A stretch of 64,000 nucleotides of DNA from assembly GCF_001640805.2 (NCBI RefSeq), contig NC_066849.1:22492405-22556404 (forward strand). Direction: 5' to 3'. Below the pieces are notes generated by a model. The model did no database searches. It saw only the letters and a list, made by a program, of their open reading frames with translations, and was not told the origin of the DNA. This DNA is from Lates calcarifer. Its lineage: Eukaryota; Chordata; Actinopteri; Centropomidae. A program made the translations under genes and the position numbers. This document shows positions 51,901 to 59,731 of the stretch, piece by piece (the first letter of the stretch is position 1; each line of letters begins with the position of its first letter).

Positions 51901-54900
51901 AAGCGTGACTAATGCCCGGCTTTACTCTGACGCACACACACACACGCACACTCACATAGATAGAAACTAACACATAGACATGTACTAGGATGCTGAATCT
52001 GCTCCCAATCTAGTCACGTTTCTCTGGCTACGCAAGACTGGCTGACACAGTAACACATGACAGCCACAGTGTGCACGCGTTTGTTTCTGTGCCTGTGTGT
52101 CTGTGTGTGTTTGTGTACGTGTGTGTGTGTTTGTGTTTAGCAGGCTATCTGCAGGCACAGTCCTGATTAGGAATGCTTGTCTCTTGCTAGTCAAGCAGGC
52201 AGAGAAACACACACACGTACATGAACACACTTTGATGTAAAAACAGACATATTTGGTGTCTGTGTTCATTCATGCATCAATTCATTCAGAGGTGCTCTTG
52301 TATCACATGAAAATTAAACACCAAATATAGGATTATAGCTGTGTGTATGTGTGTGTGTGTCTGTCCGTGCATGTGTGTGAGTGCAGAGGGCAGTAGCAGC
52401 AGTGTTGTGACAACAGTGTGAGCCAGGGTCTCTTCAGGGTCTTAGTGCCTGGCCGTTCAACCGCTGCTTTCCAGATTATTTTGAGGCATTTCTGACTAAT
52501 TAGCAAGTTGACAGTGAATGAAAAGATCAGAGCGAGAGGCGGAGAGGAAGTGAAATGCACAGTAGGGCACAGGTCAGGTTCAGATCAGTTAATTTTGTCA
52601 GAATGGTATTTACTCCCGATTCCAGTCCAAATGAGGTTAAAGTATGCAGCAGGAGAAGCACAGGGGGGCTGGGGGTGGGGGGAGCACACGCAGCCACGTC
52701 TATTTGAATTTACAAGAATTAGCTGATACTTTCCTGCACAGAGGGGCTCTCCTGTGCAAAGCAGCCGCCCACTCCTTGCCCTAAAACACAGTTCCTGCAA
52801 TGGGTTTTCGCGTTTTGTCGCACACCGAGATGACAGTCAGCTGCATGCAGGGTCAAATGAAGTGATGGTGCTTTAATATTTCGTTGAGCAGCAGCACTGT
52901 GCTCGCTGTCAGTAACTGTTTGTTAAAGCACGAGTGTGAAAACATCATGGATTTATTGCCTGTTTTGAGTCAACTGATGTTAAGTCTTTTGTTTGTTACT
53001 AAATAAGTCATGACAAGAGAAATACCAATAACAGTGTTTTTCAAACAGTCTGCACAAAATGTCTAAACTTCTCTCTCGGGAGGGAAGTTTAATTAAGACT
53101 GTGGGCTGTGTAGTTACTGATGTGGAGGCACAGAGGGAGCTGTATGATAAATCACACAGGCAGGCTCATTTTTGTAATTTTTGTAGAATATAAGTCATTG
53201 TATTCCCTGGAGACTTGCCCGAACCTTAACCATTACAGCTACATGCCTTGTCTGAAGCCCTAACCCTGTAACTTGAGACCAGTTCCCACATATTATACCC
53301 TAAACTAATAAGCTTTTCATTACCAGATGTGTTACAAGACCCCAGATTGTGATTGCGAGAACACATTTTTGATTAACACAGACTCAGAGAAGTCAGCTCT
53401 GGCTTCCTGTTGGCTACCTAGAGAGAGAGCAAGTGAAAAGGTCAAATATCATATTAACAGGACTGACTGTGAGACTGTTTGGCTCTCTGCAGGGGAGGTG
53501 AATCCATATCTTCTCAAAGCCGCAGGCTGCATTTGTCTGATAGTGGAGTTAGTTTAGCCCTGTTTATTCAATCTCTGTTGTGTCAAGCTGTGAAGAGTCT
53601 CTCTTCAGCCTCTCCCTTCCTATCAACAAGAAACAATCACATATATAACATATTACTATATTATTGTATACATTGGACTAAATTGGGTAAAACCTTTGAC
53701 TTCTATAGAGTAGGCACAGATAGATACTTTGTTGTCATTGCCTATCGAGGCACTTGAGATCCGTGTAATTGTTAGGGATGCTGTGTGTGGGTTCAAAGAC
53801 ATGGACCTCAGAAAAAGTAAAGAAAACCCAAAAGAAATCCAGAAAAAGAAGTCTTGATGCAACACCTACACAAAAGGTGCAAAAAAGAAAACTGCTAATA
53901 CAGGAAGAATTTCAGTGAAATAAAAGAGATGATCACTTTAAACCACATTGGCCTCCTTTTTACCCTTTGTAGTATATAGTTTTCCTCATGTATTAAGTGA
54001 GCCATTTCCCTGCAGTTTGACACGTCATTACATTACTCAAAATTTATTACTGTGTGAGTTGCTACAGCACTTGTTTTGACATCTCTACACTTGTATAGAT
54101 TATGACGTAAAAAGTCTCTCACAACTGATGTATCTCCTCATGCAAGTGTGCAGCTGTGGTGCACGGTCGACAGGCGGTTTGCAAGCAAGTGCCACAAATC
54201 CCTTTAATGGGCTCCTGTATAATTTATTAAATGAGTAACTAGATTCTACTTTGTTTGTTTTATGACTGTGTTTTCTGCACTGTGTTATCTGACTGTGTCT
54301 TAGCTGAAATTACACTGTTATCTTGGTCTTGATATGATCAGAGAATCCACATCCCATTTGTTTCAAAGCTTTGGAAATCCTGTAAAACTCATATGCTTCT
54401 CTTTATCCATGTCTCCTTCTCCTGATTGGTTTGGATTTAATAAGACAGATTAATGAGGGATAAAGGATTTTACCTGGATTCACCTCATTAGTGTGCCTCC
54501 TTGAAGGAGTGATTGTCCCCGTGCAACCAGTGTACGGAGGGGCTGTCCTCTCAGCTGCTCAGATGGATAACTTCCACACCATGTAACCGCAATGTCACAG
54601 ATTCACAACTGCCTAAGTACCCGACACCCCCTCCTTCTCCCTCTCTCCCCCCTCAGCTTCACCAACCCTCTCCACTGTACTCTGTCCAGTAAAGCAGAAA
54701 AAACATCAAATAATTCTTTTAAAAAGATGAAGAGAAGCGAGAGAGGGTGTGTGGGGAACAGGGATTGAGACGAGGGAAAGGAAACTGTGAGACTAAGTGT
54801 AGTGTGAGTTGTAGATGTGGAAGTCAAAGAGCCATGATGAAGGTATAGGGACTGAAGAGGAGAGAAAGAAAAAGAAGCAGTTATTCCCAGAGGCAGGCTT

Positions 54901-57900
54901 CTCTCCAACTCACTGTCCTCGTTCAGTTTTGCATCTCGTTTTCGCCTAAAAACTTCTGTTTCAAGTTCAGTGTGTGTGTGTGTGTGTGTGTGTGTATGTA
55001 TTTACTGTGTGTGTTTGTGTTTGTTCACTTGCGTACGTACAATACAGGAAGCTCAGGAAACAATTACTGCCATGCTGGGTGTACACCTGGACTACCCCAT
55101 GTGTTTACACACAAACTGTACTATAAAAACATCTCATTACGCATGCATGAGCACACACACACTCAGGCGTGTACGTAAACACTCTGCTGTGCTATTTGCT
55201 CTAATGCTTTCCTCTTTTCCAGCTTGACTAAATCTTTTCTACTTCTGTACTTGACTTTAAACTAACCTCTTTCTTCTGTTTTTTTTTCTCCTCTCTGCAT
55301 CCTGCCCACCTTCCTATACCTCCATCTCTGTCCTCTTTTTCCTGTGTCACTTTCTTTGTTTCTTTCTGGGTCTTCCTTCCTTTCCCTTACTTGCATTTTC
55401 TAATAATTGCCACCTGGTTTCCTCCTCCTCTGCTCGCCTCCTCCTCCTCCTCTTCTTTTCTCACTATAGAAGTATCGGTATCAAGAAGAGGAAGGGGCGT
55501 CACCAGGCGCCCCAAAACTCCACCAACACCCCTGCCATCAGCACCCAATGGGAGTAGCTAGAGAGCTGAGGGACGGAGGGACCCTGGGGAGGGAGGGGAG
55601 GGAGGGGAGGGAGGGGAGGGAGGGGGGGACCTGGAGGAGAGAGGGAGTGGGCTCCGGGACCATGGAGAGAGAGAGGGAACGATCGCTGGGGAGGGACGGA
55701 TCTCTCGGTCGCCACAGTGACCTGCGGGGGGCGGAGCTGGTTCAGGTGGCAGAGCGGCAACTGTCTCAGATCCAACACGTTCACGGATACGTCACTCACA
55801 CACACATCACGCCCGCTCAGGTAACTAAGTCTGGACGTCCATCTCTCTGGCTGTGGCTCTTCATTAGTATGCCAAACAACACACACACACACACACACAC
55901 ACACATGGATTGCACATTGTGCTGACATTGCCAATCTGTCCCCATCACATCTGCTATTCAACACAGTCTACCTGTCTGTCACTGTTTTAGAAACACACAC
56001 ACACACAGCTCAGGGCTCACACTTGCATCATGTTTACCCAAGGGATTACCAGTCTGTCTGTCAATCCATATGTCAAAATAACTCTGTTGACAAATGCTCT
56101 ATATGTGAGGCCAGGTATTTTCACTGTGCTGTGAAATCTTCTGTTGATTTTTATGTTAATCCATAATTTTTGTGATTTATTCATACATGACTTAAGACCT
56201 TGTGTCAACTTATCATAATTGAAACGTCAGCCCAGCTTTCCTGTTTTCAAATATTTATGTTGTAAACAGCCCCTTGATAGTATCAGAAGGATGTGATGAC
56301 TTCAATTTAATTGTTGTATTTGTAAATCAATTTGGGCATCAAAATATGTTCCAATCCCAGCACTGTCTCCAAGAAATTATATTTATATTCTACTAATTTG
56401 TGTTGCCAGTTATATTTTGAGGGAAACAAAAATTACTGCCTGAATTGTGTTAAATTTCTTTCTAGGAAATAAAGTGCTATGTTCTTCTATCACACATAAG
56501 TCATGGGGATTTAGTCAGGGTAGATGGTCAGCATGCAAATCATGAGATTTTGACACCGGATATCACAGTGTGATTATGTTTAGGCAACAAGACCACACTC
56601 TTCCCCTAACCCTGATTAAATGCTGCCAGTCTCTAAACAAAACCATGTCAAACAAAGTTTCTTATGTTAATTAAAAAAATGTAGTCTGAGTGTTCCGTCA
56701 AAATATATTTACTGTTGCTAATTAGTAATATATAATTATAATCCCTAGGAGACAGGATTGTTTTTTTTTTTTTTTTTTTTTTTTGTAGTGGGGTTGCTCT
56801 TTTTTTAATAGTTAATCACAGACTTTCCCTTTAAATTGAAGGACTTTGGTATTCTGGTAACCTTGTGTTTTCAGCAGTCAAGCTTAAATTAAAGCAACAT
56901 TATGCAACTATTTTGCCTTAAAATAACAGCTTCAAAGTCACTCTGAGGGTACACTGACTTATAATAGGGAGAATGGTGCCTCTGTCATTCTCACGCTGTA
57001 CTATGAACACCAGTTTTTGCTCCCTGCAACTTTGGTGAACGGGTATGATCTCCCACTAACTGCGAGAGTCAGAAACTGAAACTGCTGGAATCAGGCCCAG
57101 AAAGTTCAAGAGTAATGCCAAAGTGTAGATCAGTTAAAAAGACTTAGAAGTCTTTAAAACCGGTATTCATCGCTGATATCCAGCGAATAAACTTTGAAAA
57201 TATCTAATACTCTAAAAGGAGTTTGGAGTGTTTGTTACAGTGACAGCACTTGATGTGATATGACAACAACAACAACAACATCAGCACACCATCAGCTTCT
57301 ACTTTTGAACCTGATGACTTTATGCAGCGTTAGTCAAGGTGGCAGAGGTGCCTCCTTTTCCAAGTTCAAGTACGGACAGAAGTACAGGGGACCTGTTTCA
57401 ATATGGCTCCAGAATTAGATAGGTCTTTTTTGAAAGTATTTAGAAGTCAAGGATACTGGCCTAAATTTGCTTCCACGCACTGAGCCTTTCTTTGTACCAG
57501 GAGAATACTTTTGCAGAACTGTGCATGCAGGGATTCAGTCGAATGCTTGTCCCATTTTTTAGTAATGAGGCCCATTACTATCTCTGTTCTGCACTCAGTC
57601 TGTGTCTGTCTGGCTAGCTCCCTCTTTGTCTCCTTTTCTTTTGCTGCTCTATCTCTCTCACACACGCTCATAATCGCACAGCGTAGCCTGGTAATCTTTT
57701 TATTTTGGTTGATTGGGCTGTATCTGTCTGCAGATTAAAGCTTACATCACTGTACTTGCGCAGCTCCAACCACACACACACACACACACACACACAGTGC
57801 TCTCTAACACTCCCTGCAGCACGTGCATACTCACACAAAAACACAGACACACACCTCATTAAGCTCCATAATGTGTATGTTATCTTTTGTTGAGTTTTTT

Positions 57901-59731
57901 TTCTCTGCTTTATATTCATGCTTCTTGAATTGTAGGTTTTACTGGTGTCTGGTAAATCATAATTATAGTCTTTTTATGTGGGATCTAACAAAAGCAGCCC
58001 CATAGTCCATTAAAAATACATAGGAATATGCAAATTAACAATTACAAATTACCTACTACCACACTGAATTATAAGGTAGGAAAGAAGGTGCTTAAAGTGC
58101 CATTAACCCAGTGGTTTTTTCCTCTGGCTTCTTTGTCATTTTCTCAAGCAAAGCCTTAAGTTTTTTTCAAGCCATAAGCCATGGAGGGCTTTACACTGAC
58201 TTTTGAACAGCTGACAGACATCAGAAAATAAGATTAAAATGGCCCAGGATTTCTCTGCTTCTTTGATTTCTTCTCATTTTCCATTTATGTGTCTTCTCTT
58301 GTCGCTTTTCTGTAGTAGTAGCGTGTGTGTGTGTGTGTGTGTATTGGGTAAGTTACAACAGCCTCCAGCACGCTGTGGGCAGTCAGAAGCTGAGGAGAGT
58401 GTGTATTAGCTGTGTGTCAGTTCTAAGTCATTATACACTGTCATTTGTTTGTCTCTGCACTGACTCAGTTGTAAGTCACCACAAGTTCAAAGTTTGTCCG
58501 CTGGGAAAGCTTTGGACATAAGTGAAGCAGCTCATTTTGTCAGTATGGTAGAGGAAATGTTGGTGTGTAGCTCCACCTAGTGGCTGGATGCCTGCTGCCT
58601 ATCTCCTCCAATCCCTTAACATTTCACTGATGAAATTGCTCAGGTGCCTGTGGGTGTTTTGATCTTGCATACTAACTCGAGAGGCACTTACTGATAGATG
58701 GAATGATTGTTAATCTTTTCATCTGTTCACTAGTGAAGCTTTCCATCTGTTTACGGCACAGCAGCAATGTACAGTAGATGTGTATTTTCTGTGGACATAC
58801 AACTATCCATCTGCACTGAGGTTCCTCTCCACTTGTTTCATGGTCACACCACACTACACCACAACAGCATCCTCATCATCATCATCATCATCTTCGCTCT
58901 TTACAAACAGGTCCCTCTCAGTTGTCTGACAACTGTATATAAAGTCTGTGATAAAGAGCTCCGCTGCCTGTGATGAATGTGTGTGATGCTGCTGGTGTAT
59001 TTGGGTATTCAGGCTATTTTGAGAACTCCTCCTTCCCAAATGGTGTGTGTGTGTGTGTGTGTGTTTAAGTGAATGTGTGTGACCACAGGTGCTGGATCTG
59101 GCTTGCTTCTGTATGACAGATGGACCTGCCATCTTGTTCTCTCCCCATGTACATGTTCCTTTCTCTCTCTCTCTCTTTCTCCACCCCTCTCTCTCTTTTT
59201 CTTTTTCTTTCTCTTTTTTTCTTTTTCTCTGCAGTTTATCTTAAGTGCATATTTATGTTTCTTCCTCATCATTATAAATAATCCATGCTCATAATATATC
59301 ACATCTTGTGTTGTGATGGAACACACAGTTCTTTCCTTCCGTCTACAACTCATGAGATATTACTGACTGTATTTTGTGAAGAATCTAAAATATTAGAGTT
59401 GAATTTTTGCATAGAACAGAGTTGTGTACATGTATAGTTAATCATTTGCATTGTCTTTCTCTGCTTTGTGCTAATTTGCAGCTTCAAGAAAGAAATATAT
59501 TGTAGATAACTTCAGTCATGCTGCAATGCCCAAAATCGAACGTACCAGTGTGCCGCAGTGTGTGTGTGTGTGTGTTGCACCATGCTGAGCTGTTTCTGTA
59601 CACCATAGGTAGAATCTCCTGAGGTTCCCTTTGATGACGAGGCGTGGCCTCACCCAGAGGGTGAGAGGCTGAACGAAGTTCCCACCCCGCCTTTCTCCTC
59701 CCTCTATTCACAAAGCCACGCCTACTACCAG
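27717..59731 (+). CDS. dlg1: DLG-family MAGUK gene (dlg1/SAP97-like), 5' part
   Basis: DLG proteins are membrane-associated guanylate kinase scaffolds that cluster receptors and channels at synapses and support epithelial polarity. The visible 5' part gives 535 in-phase codons in six exons for the L27 form. In order these are MPVRQK, the L27 domain (about residues 7-75), a 310-residue Pro/Ser/Thr-rich region, KYRYQ, and the block AELVQVAERQLSQIQHVHGY, which matches [18 protein letters not shown] of DLG1. The MPVR start and the L27 order best fit DLG1. DLG2 has MPVKKK and DLG4 lacks the ELVHV block. The protein is diverged, so a teleost dlg1 duplicate is likely. PDZ, SH3 and GK domains lie beyond base 64000. 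Confidence 0.82.
27736..29006 (+). other. dlg1-like intron 1 (L27 form)
   Basis: AT-rich intron without recognised repeats. The first few hundred bases are less AT-rich and include CGCG words near 27870-27890, as expected near a promoter. It ends in GTGTTTAAG. Confidence 0.75.
29007..29177 (+). CDS. dlg1: dlg1-like exon 2, L27 domain
   Basis: The exon completes Asp and encodes AQRALELLQQYRTKLDQRQQ, a Gln/Asn-rich insert, then LQQSLDRVINVFQSQLFSAL and L. The donor is CTCG/GTAAGA at 29178. These are the helices of the L27 domain, which in this family dimerises with L27 partners such as CASK and MPP proteins. A linker of about 17 residues (QNQNRTKQGQVEEDH) between the first two helices is not in mammalian DLG1. 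The acceptor (TTTAAG) has a weak pyrimidine tract. Confidence 0.92.
29178..31462 (+). other. dlg1-like intron 2
   Basis: AT-rich intron, no exon or clear repeat recognised. It ends in TTTTCTACCCCCAG. Confidence 0.75.
31463..32306 (+). CDS. dlg1: dlg1-like exon 3, end of L27 and long Pro/Ser/Thr-rich region
   Basis: This 844-bp exon begins with two bases of Asp then IQEYYELTILADSKCSVDQT, which matches DIQEFYEVTLLDNPKC of DLG1 and closes the L27 domain. About 260 residues of Pro/Ser/Thr-rich sequence follow, with no stop and with PxxP-type stretches such as PKPLVPKPRSIKSPAPPIPS and RAPLPPVQS, possible SH3 ligands (inference). The donor is CTGAG/GTATGT at 32307. In mammalian SAP97 the matching segment is only some 50 residues, so this region is greatly expanded. 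The antisense open frame across it is a composition shadow. Confidence 0.9.
32307..33109 (+). other. dlg1-like intron 3
   Basis: AT-rich intron, nothing recognised. It ends in TTTGTCCCTAG. Confidence 0.8.
33110..33206 (+). CDS. dlg1: dlg1-like exon 4, Pro/Ser-rich
   Basis: The first base completes Ser, then 32 codons encode PTSPGPVKVTSPSPSHGPAS and PRPATSPLTPNK, ending in phase 0 before GTAAGA at 33207. The composition continues that of exon 3, and both splice sites and phases fit. It joins directly to the KYRYQ exon. The last Lys matches the Lys that precedes KYRYQ in the alternative exon. Confidence 0.85.
33207..35480 (+). other. dlg1-like intron sequence upstream of the alternative promoter
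   Basis: AT-rich, with TG-rich tracts near 34925-34945 and 35275-35440 and no exon recognised. The open frames on the minus strand near 35200-35540 are CA-repeat translations. Confidence 0.75.
35481..35823 (+). promoter_or_regulatory. dlg1: Probable promoter and 5' UTR of the dlg alpha-type first exon
   Basis: This stretch is clearly less AT-rich than its surroundings. It has a GC box (GGGCGG at 35541-35546), CpG-containing words (TTCCGAGTCGGCC, TTTCAGCGG) and a purine-rich GGAGGA tract (35640-35720), and leads into the MDCICILTTK exon. No TATA box stands out. Several upstream ATGs (for example 35671 and 35729) precede the start, so upstream ORFs may dampen translation. The transcription start is not resolved. 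Confidence 0.55.
35824..35853 (+). CDS. dlg1: dlg alternative first coding exon, palmitoylated alpha-type N-terminus
   Basis: The ATG at 35824 opens MDCICILTTK, immediately followed by a donor (AAG/GTGAGA at 35854) in phase 0. PSD-95 and the alpha isoform of SAP97 begin MDCLCIVTTK, where Cys3 and Cys5 are palmitoylated and target the protein to the postsynaptic membrane. Both cysteines are kept here. The exon splices in phase to KYRYQ at 55470, exactly as in mammals, and skips the L27 and Pro-rich exons. Confidence 0.92.
38015..38458 (+). mobile_element. Tc1/mariner transposon relic, internally deleted
   Basis: The fragment begins with GAAGTTTGGAAAAACTAGGA and CTGGCCAAACTAAGCAATCA, words of the 5' part of fish Tc1 transposase. 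It continues with TTTATGGCAGAGTGGCCAGA and TTCCAACAGGACAATGACCC (peptide FQQDNDPKHS, the DDE-domain motif), and ends with the typical 3' end GGCTGCAATATAACAAAATG to CTGAATGCACTGTA. Fish Tc1 elements are about 1.2-1.6 kb. This one keeps about 445 bp, so much of the transposase is missing and it cannot move. Confidence 0.88.
41808..41849. other. Paired GATTGGCT (inverted CCAAT) words in the dlg intron
   Basis: GATTGGCT occurs at 41808-41815 and again at 41842-41849, separated by 34 bp that include a CCGCCGCG word. Paired CCAAT boxes about three helical turns apart resemble NF-Y promoter sites. There is no other evidence of a transcript here. Confidence 0.25.
45727..46080. repeat. GA/TC microsatellite cluster
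   Basis: Several GA runs lie at 45753-45770, 45945-45975, 46003-46016 and 46057-46079, interspersed with unique sequence and followed by CA tracts to about 46310. Long minus-strand frames through it (Ser/Leu repeats) are not genes. Confidence 0.95.
46308..46490 (-). other. Candidate small antisense ORF with one membrane segment
   Basis: Read on the minus strand, a Pro-rich stretch leads into GYGPQLWQAGVLSLTLFIAL and IFIIIFFISVILIAGQDAGS, then TMVTVCLCSS before the frame runs into a CA/TG microsatellite. The hydrophobic run is about 24 residues, preceded by a Trp, and its codons strongly prefer C at the third base (TTC, ATC, CTC). The + strand frame is acidic (YEDYTDEEDDDEDESDEERE), so one strand is a shadow of the other. 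I do not recognise a family. The true start and end are not visible. Confidence 0.3.
47385..47700 (+). repeat. Dispersed repeat family R1, copy 2
   Basis: It shares CTCCTGAGGGAAATATCTGA, CTTTAGCCGCTAAATGCTCT and AAACTGTGGGCTGTAAAAGC with copies near 7131 and 62121. It also shares the ACATTTGATCCATTGTTAAT to AAAATATTGAT end with copy 3. Confidence 0.75.
48160..48395 (+). repeat. Decayed retroposon-like fragment
   Basis: The words GTTTTCATGTTCTCCCTGTA and TTTCTCACAGTCTATAAACA, and the end ACTGGATAAGCAGGTAGAAA followed by ATAGATAGATAG, resemble the 3' part of a very common fish retroposon that ends in GGATAAGCGG and a GGAT microsatellite. It is strongly diverged. Confidence 0.45.
54970..54995. 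repeat. TG microsatellite
   Basis: About 13 uninterrupted TG units, followed by looser TG-rich sequence. Confidence 0.95.
55470..55820 (+). CDS. dlg1: dlg1-like shared exon: KYRYQ, Gly/Arg/Glu repeat and ELVxV block
   Basis: This exon of 117 codons is phase 0, with acceptor CTATAG (55468-55469) and donor CAG/GTAACT at 55821. It starts KYRYQEEEGASPG, where mammals have KYRYQDEDTP. The middle is basic/acidic and low-complexity (EGREGREGREG). The last 30 codons (55731-55820) encode AELVQVAERQLSQIQHVHGY then VTHTHITPAQ, matching [20 protein letters not shown] and SHSHISP of DLG1. Both N-terminal forms splice into it. In mammals these two conserved pieces are separated by only a few residues, so the middle is an insertion. 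Confidence 0.9.
55586..55629 (+). repeat. GGGAGGGA minisatellite inside coding exon
   Basis: Four to five units of GGGAGGGA/GGGAGGGG are translated as repeated Arg-Glu-Gly. The G-runs of three to six could form a G-quadruplex on the coding strand. Such a tract is expected to vary in length between individuals. Confidence 0.85.
55821..59608 (+). other. dlg1-like intron after the KYRYQ exon
   Basis: The intron holds CA/TG microsatellites (55879-55904, 57772-57796, 58323-58341, 59043-59064 and 59561-59574), a poly-T run (56760-56784), an AAC tract (57264-57280) and a CATCAT tract (58870-58892). No exon was recognised. The last TG tract sits about 35 bases before the next acceptor. Confidence 0.8.
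56760..56784. repeat. Poly-T homopolymer
   Basis: An uninterrupted run of about 25 T inside a dlg intron. It could be the reverse-strand A tail of a retroposon, but no retroposon body was recognised next to it. Confidence 0.9.
59609..59731 (+). CDS. dlg1: dlg1-like exon 6, function unknown
   Basis: This exon of 41 codons is phase 0, with acceptor CACCATAG (59607-59608) and donor CAG/GTAACC at 59732. It encodes VESPEVPFDDEAWPHPEGER and LNEVPTPPFSSLYSQSHAYY then Q. It continues the frame of the preceding exon with good splice sites. I do not recognise this sequence in mammalian DLG1, where a Pro/Val-rich linker precedes PDZ1. It may be a teleost or paralogue-specific linker exon. The symmetric phase allows skipping. 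Confidence 0.72.

Larger units (their letters stand above)
35854..55469 (+). other. Large dlg intron (about 19.6 kb)
   Basis: No further coding exon on the + strand could be supported. The intron holds a Tc1 relic (38015-38458), repeat R1 copy 2 (47385-47700), a decayed retroposon-like tail (48160-48395), GA microsatellites (45727-46080), CA/TG tracts and a possible antisense ORF (about 46300-46490). It ends in a CTCCTCCTCCTCTTC tract and CTATAG. Confidence 0.75.

Noticed and set aside
55500..55964. 154-residue antisense open frame over the dlg KYRYQ exon
   Set aside because: It is Pro/Leu repeat translation of the GGGAGGGA tract and runs on into a CA microsatellite; the + strand exon explains the openness.
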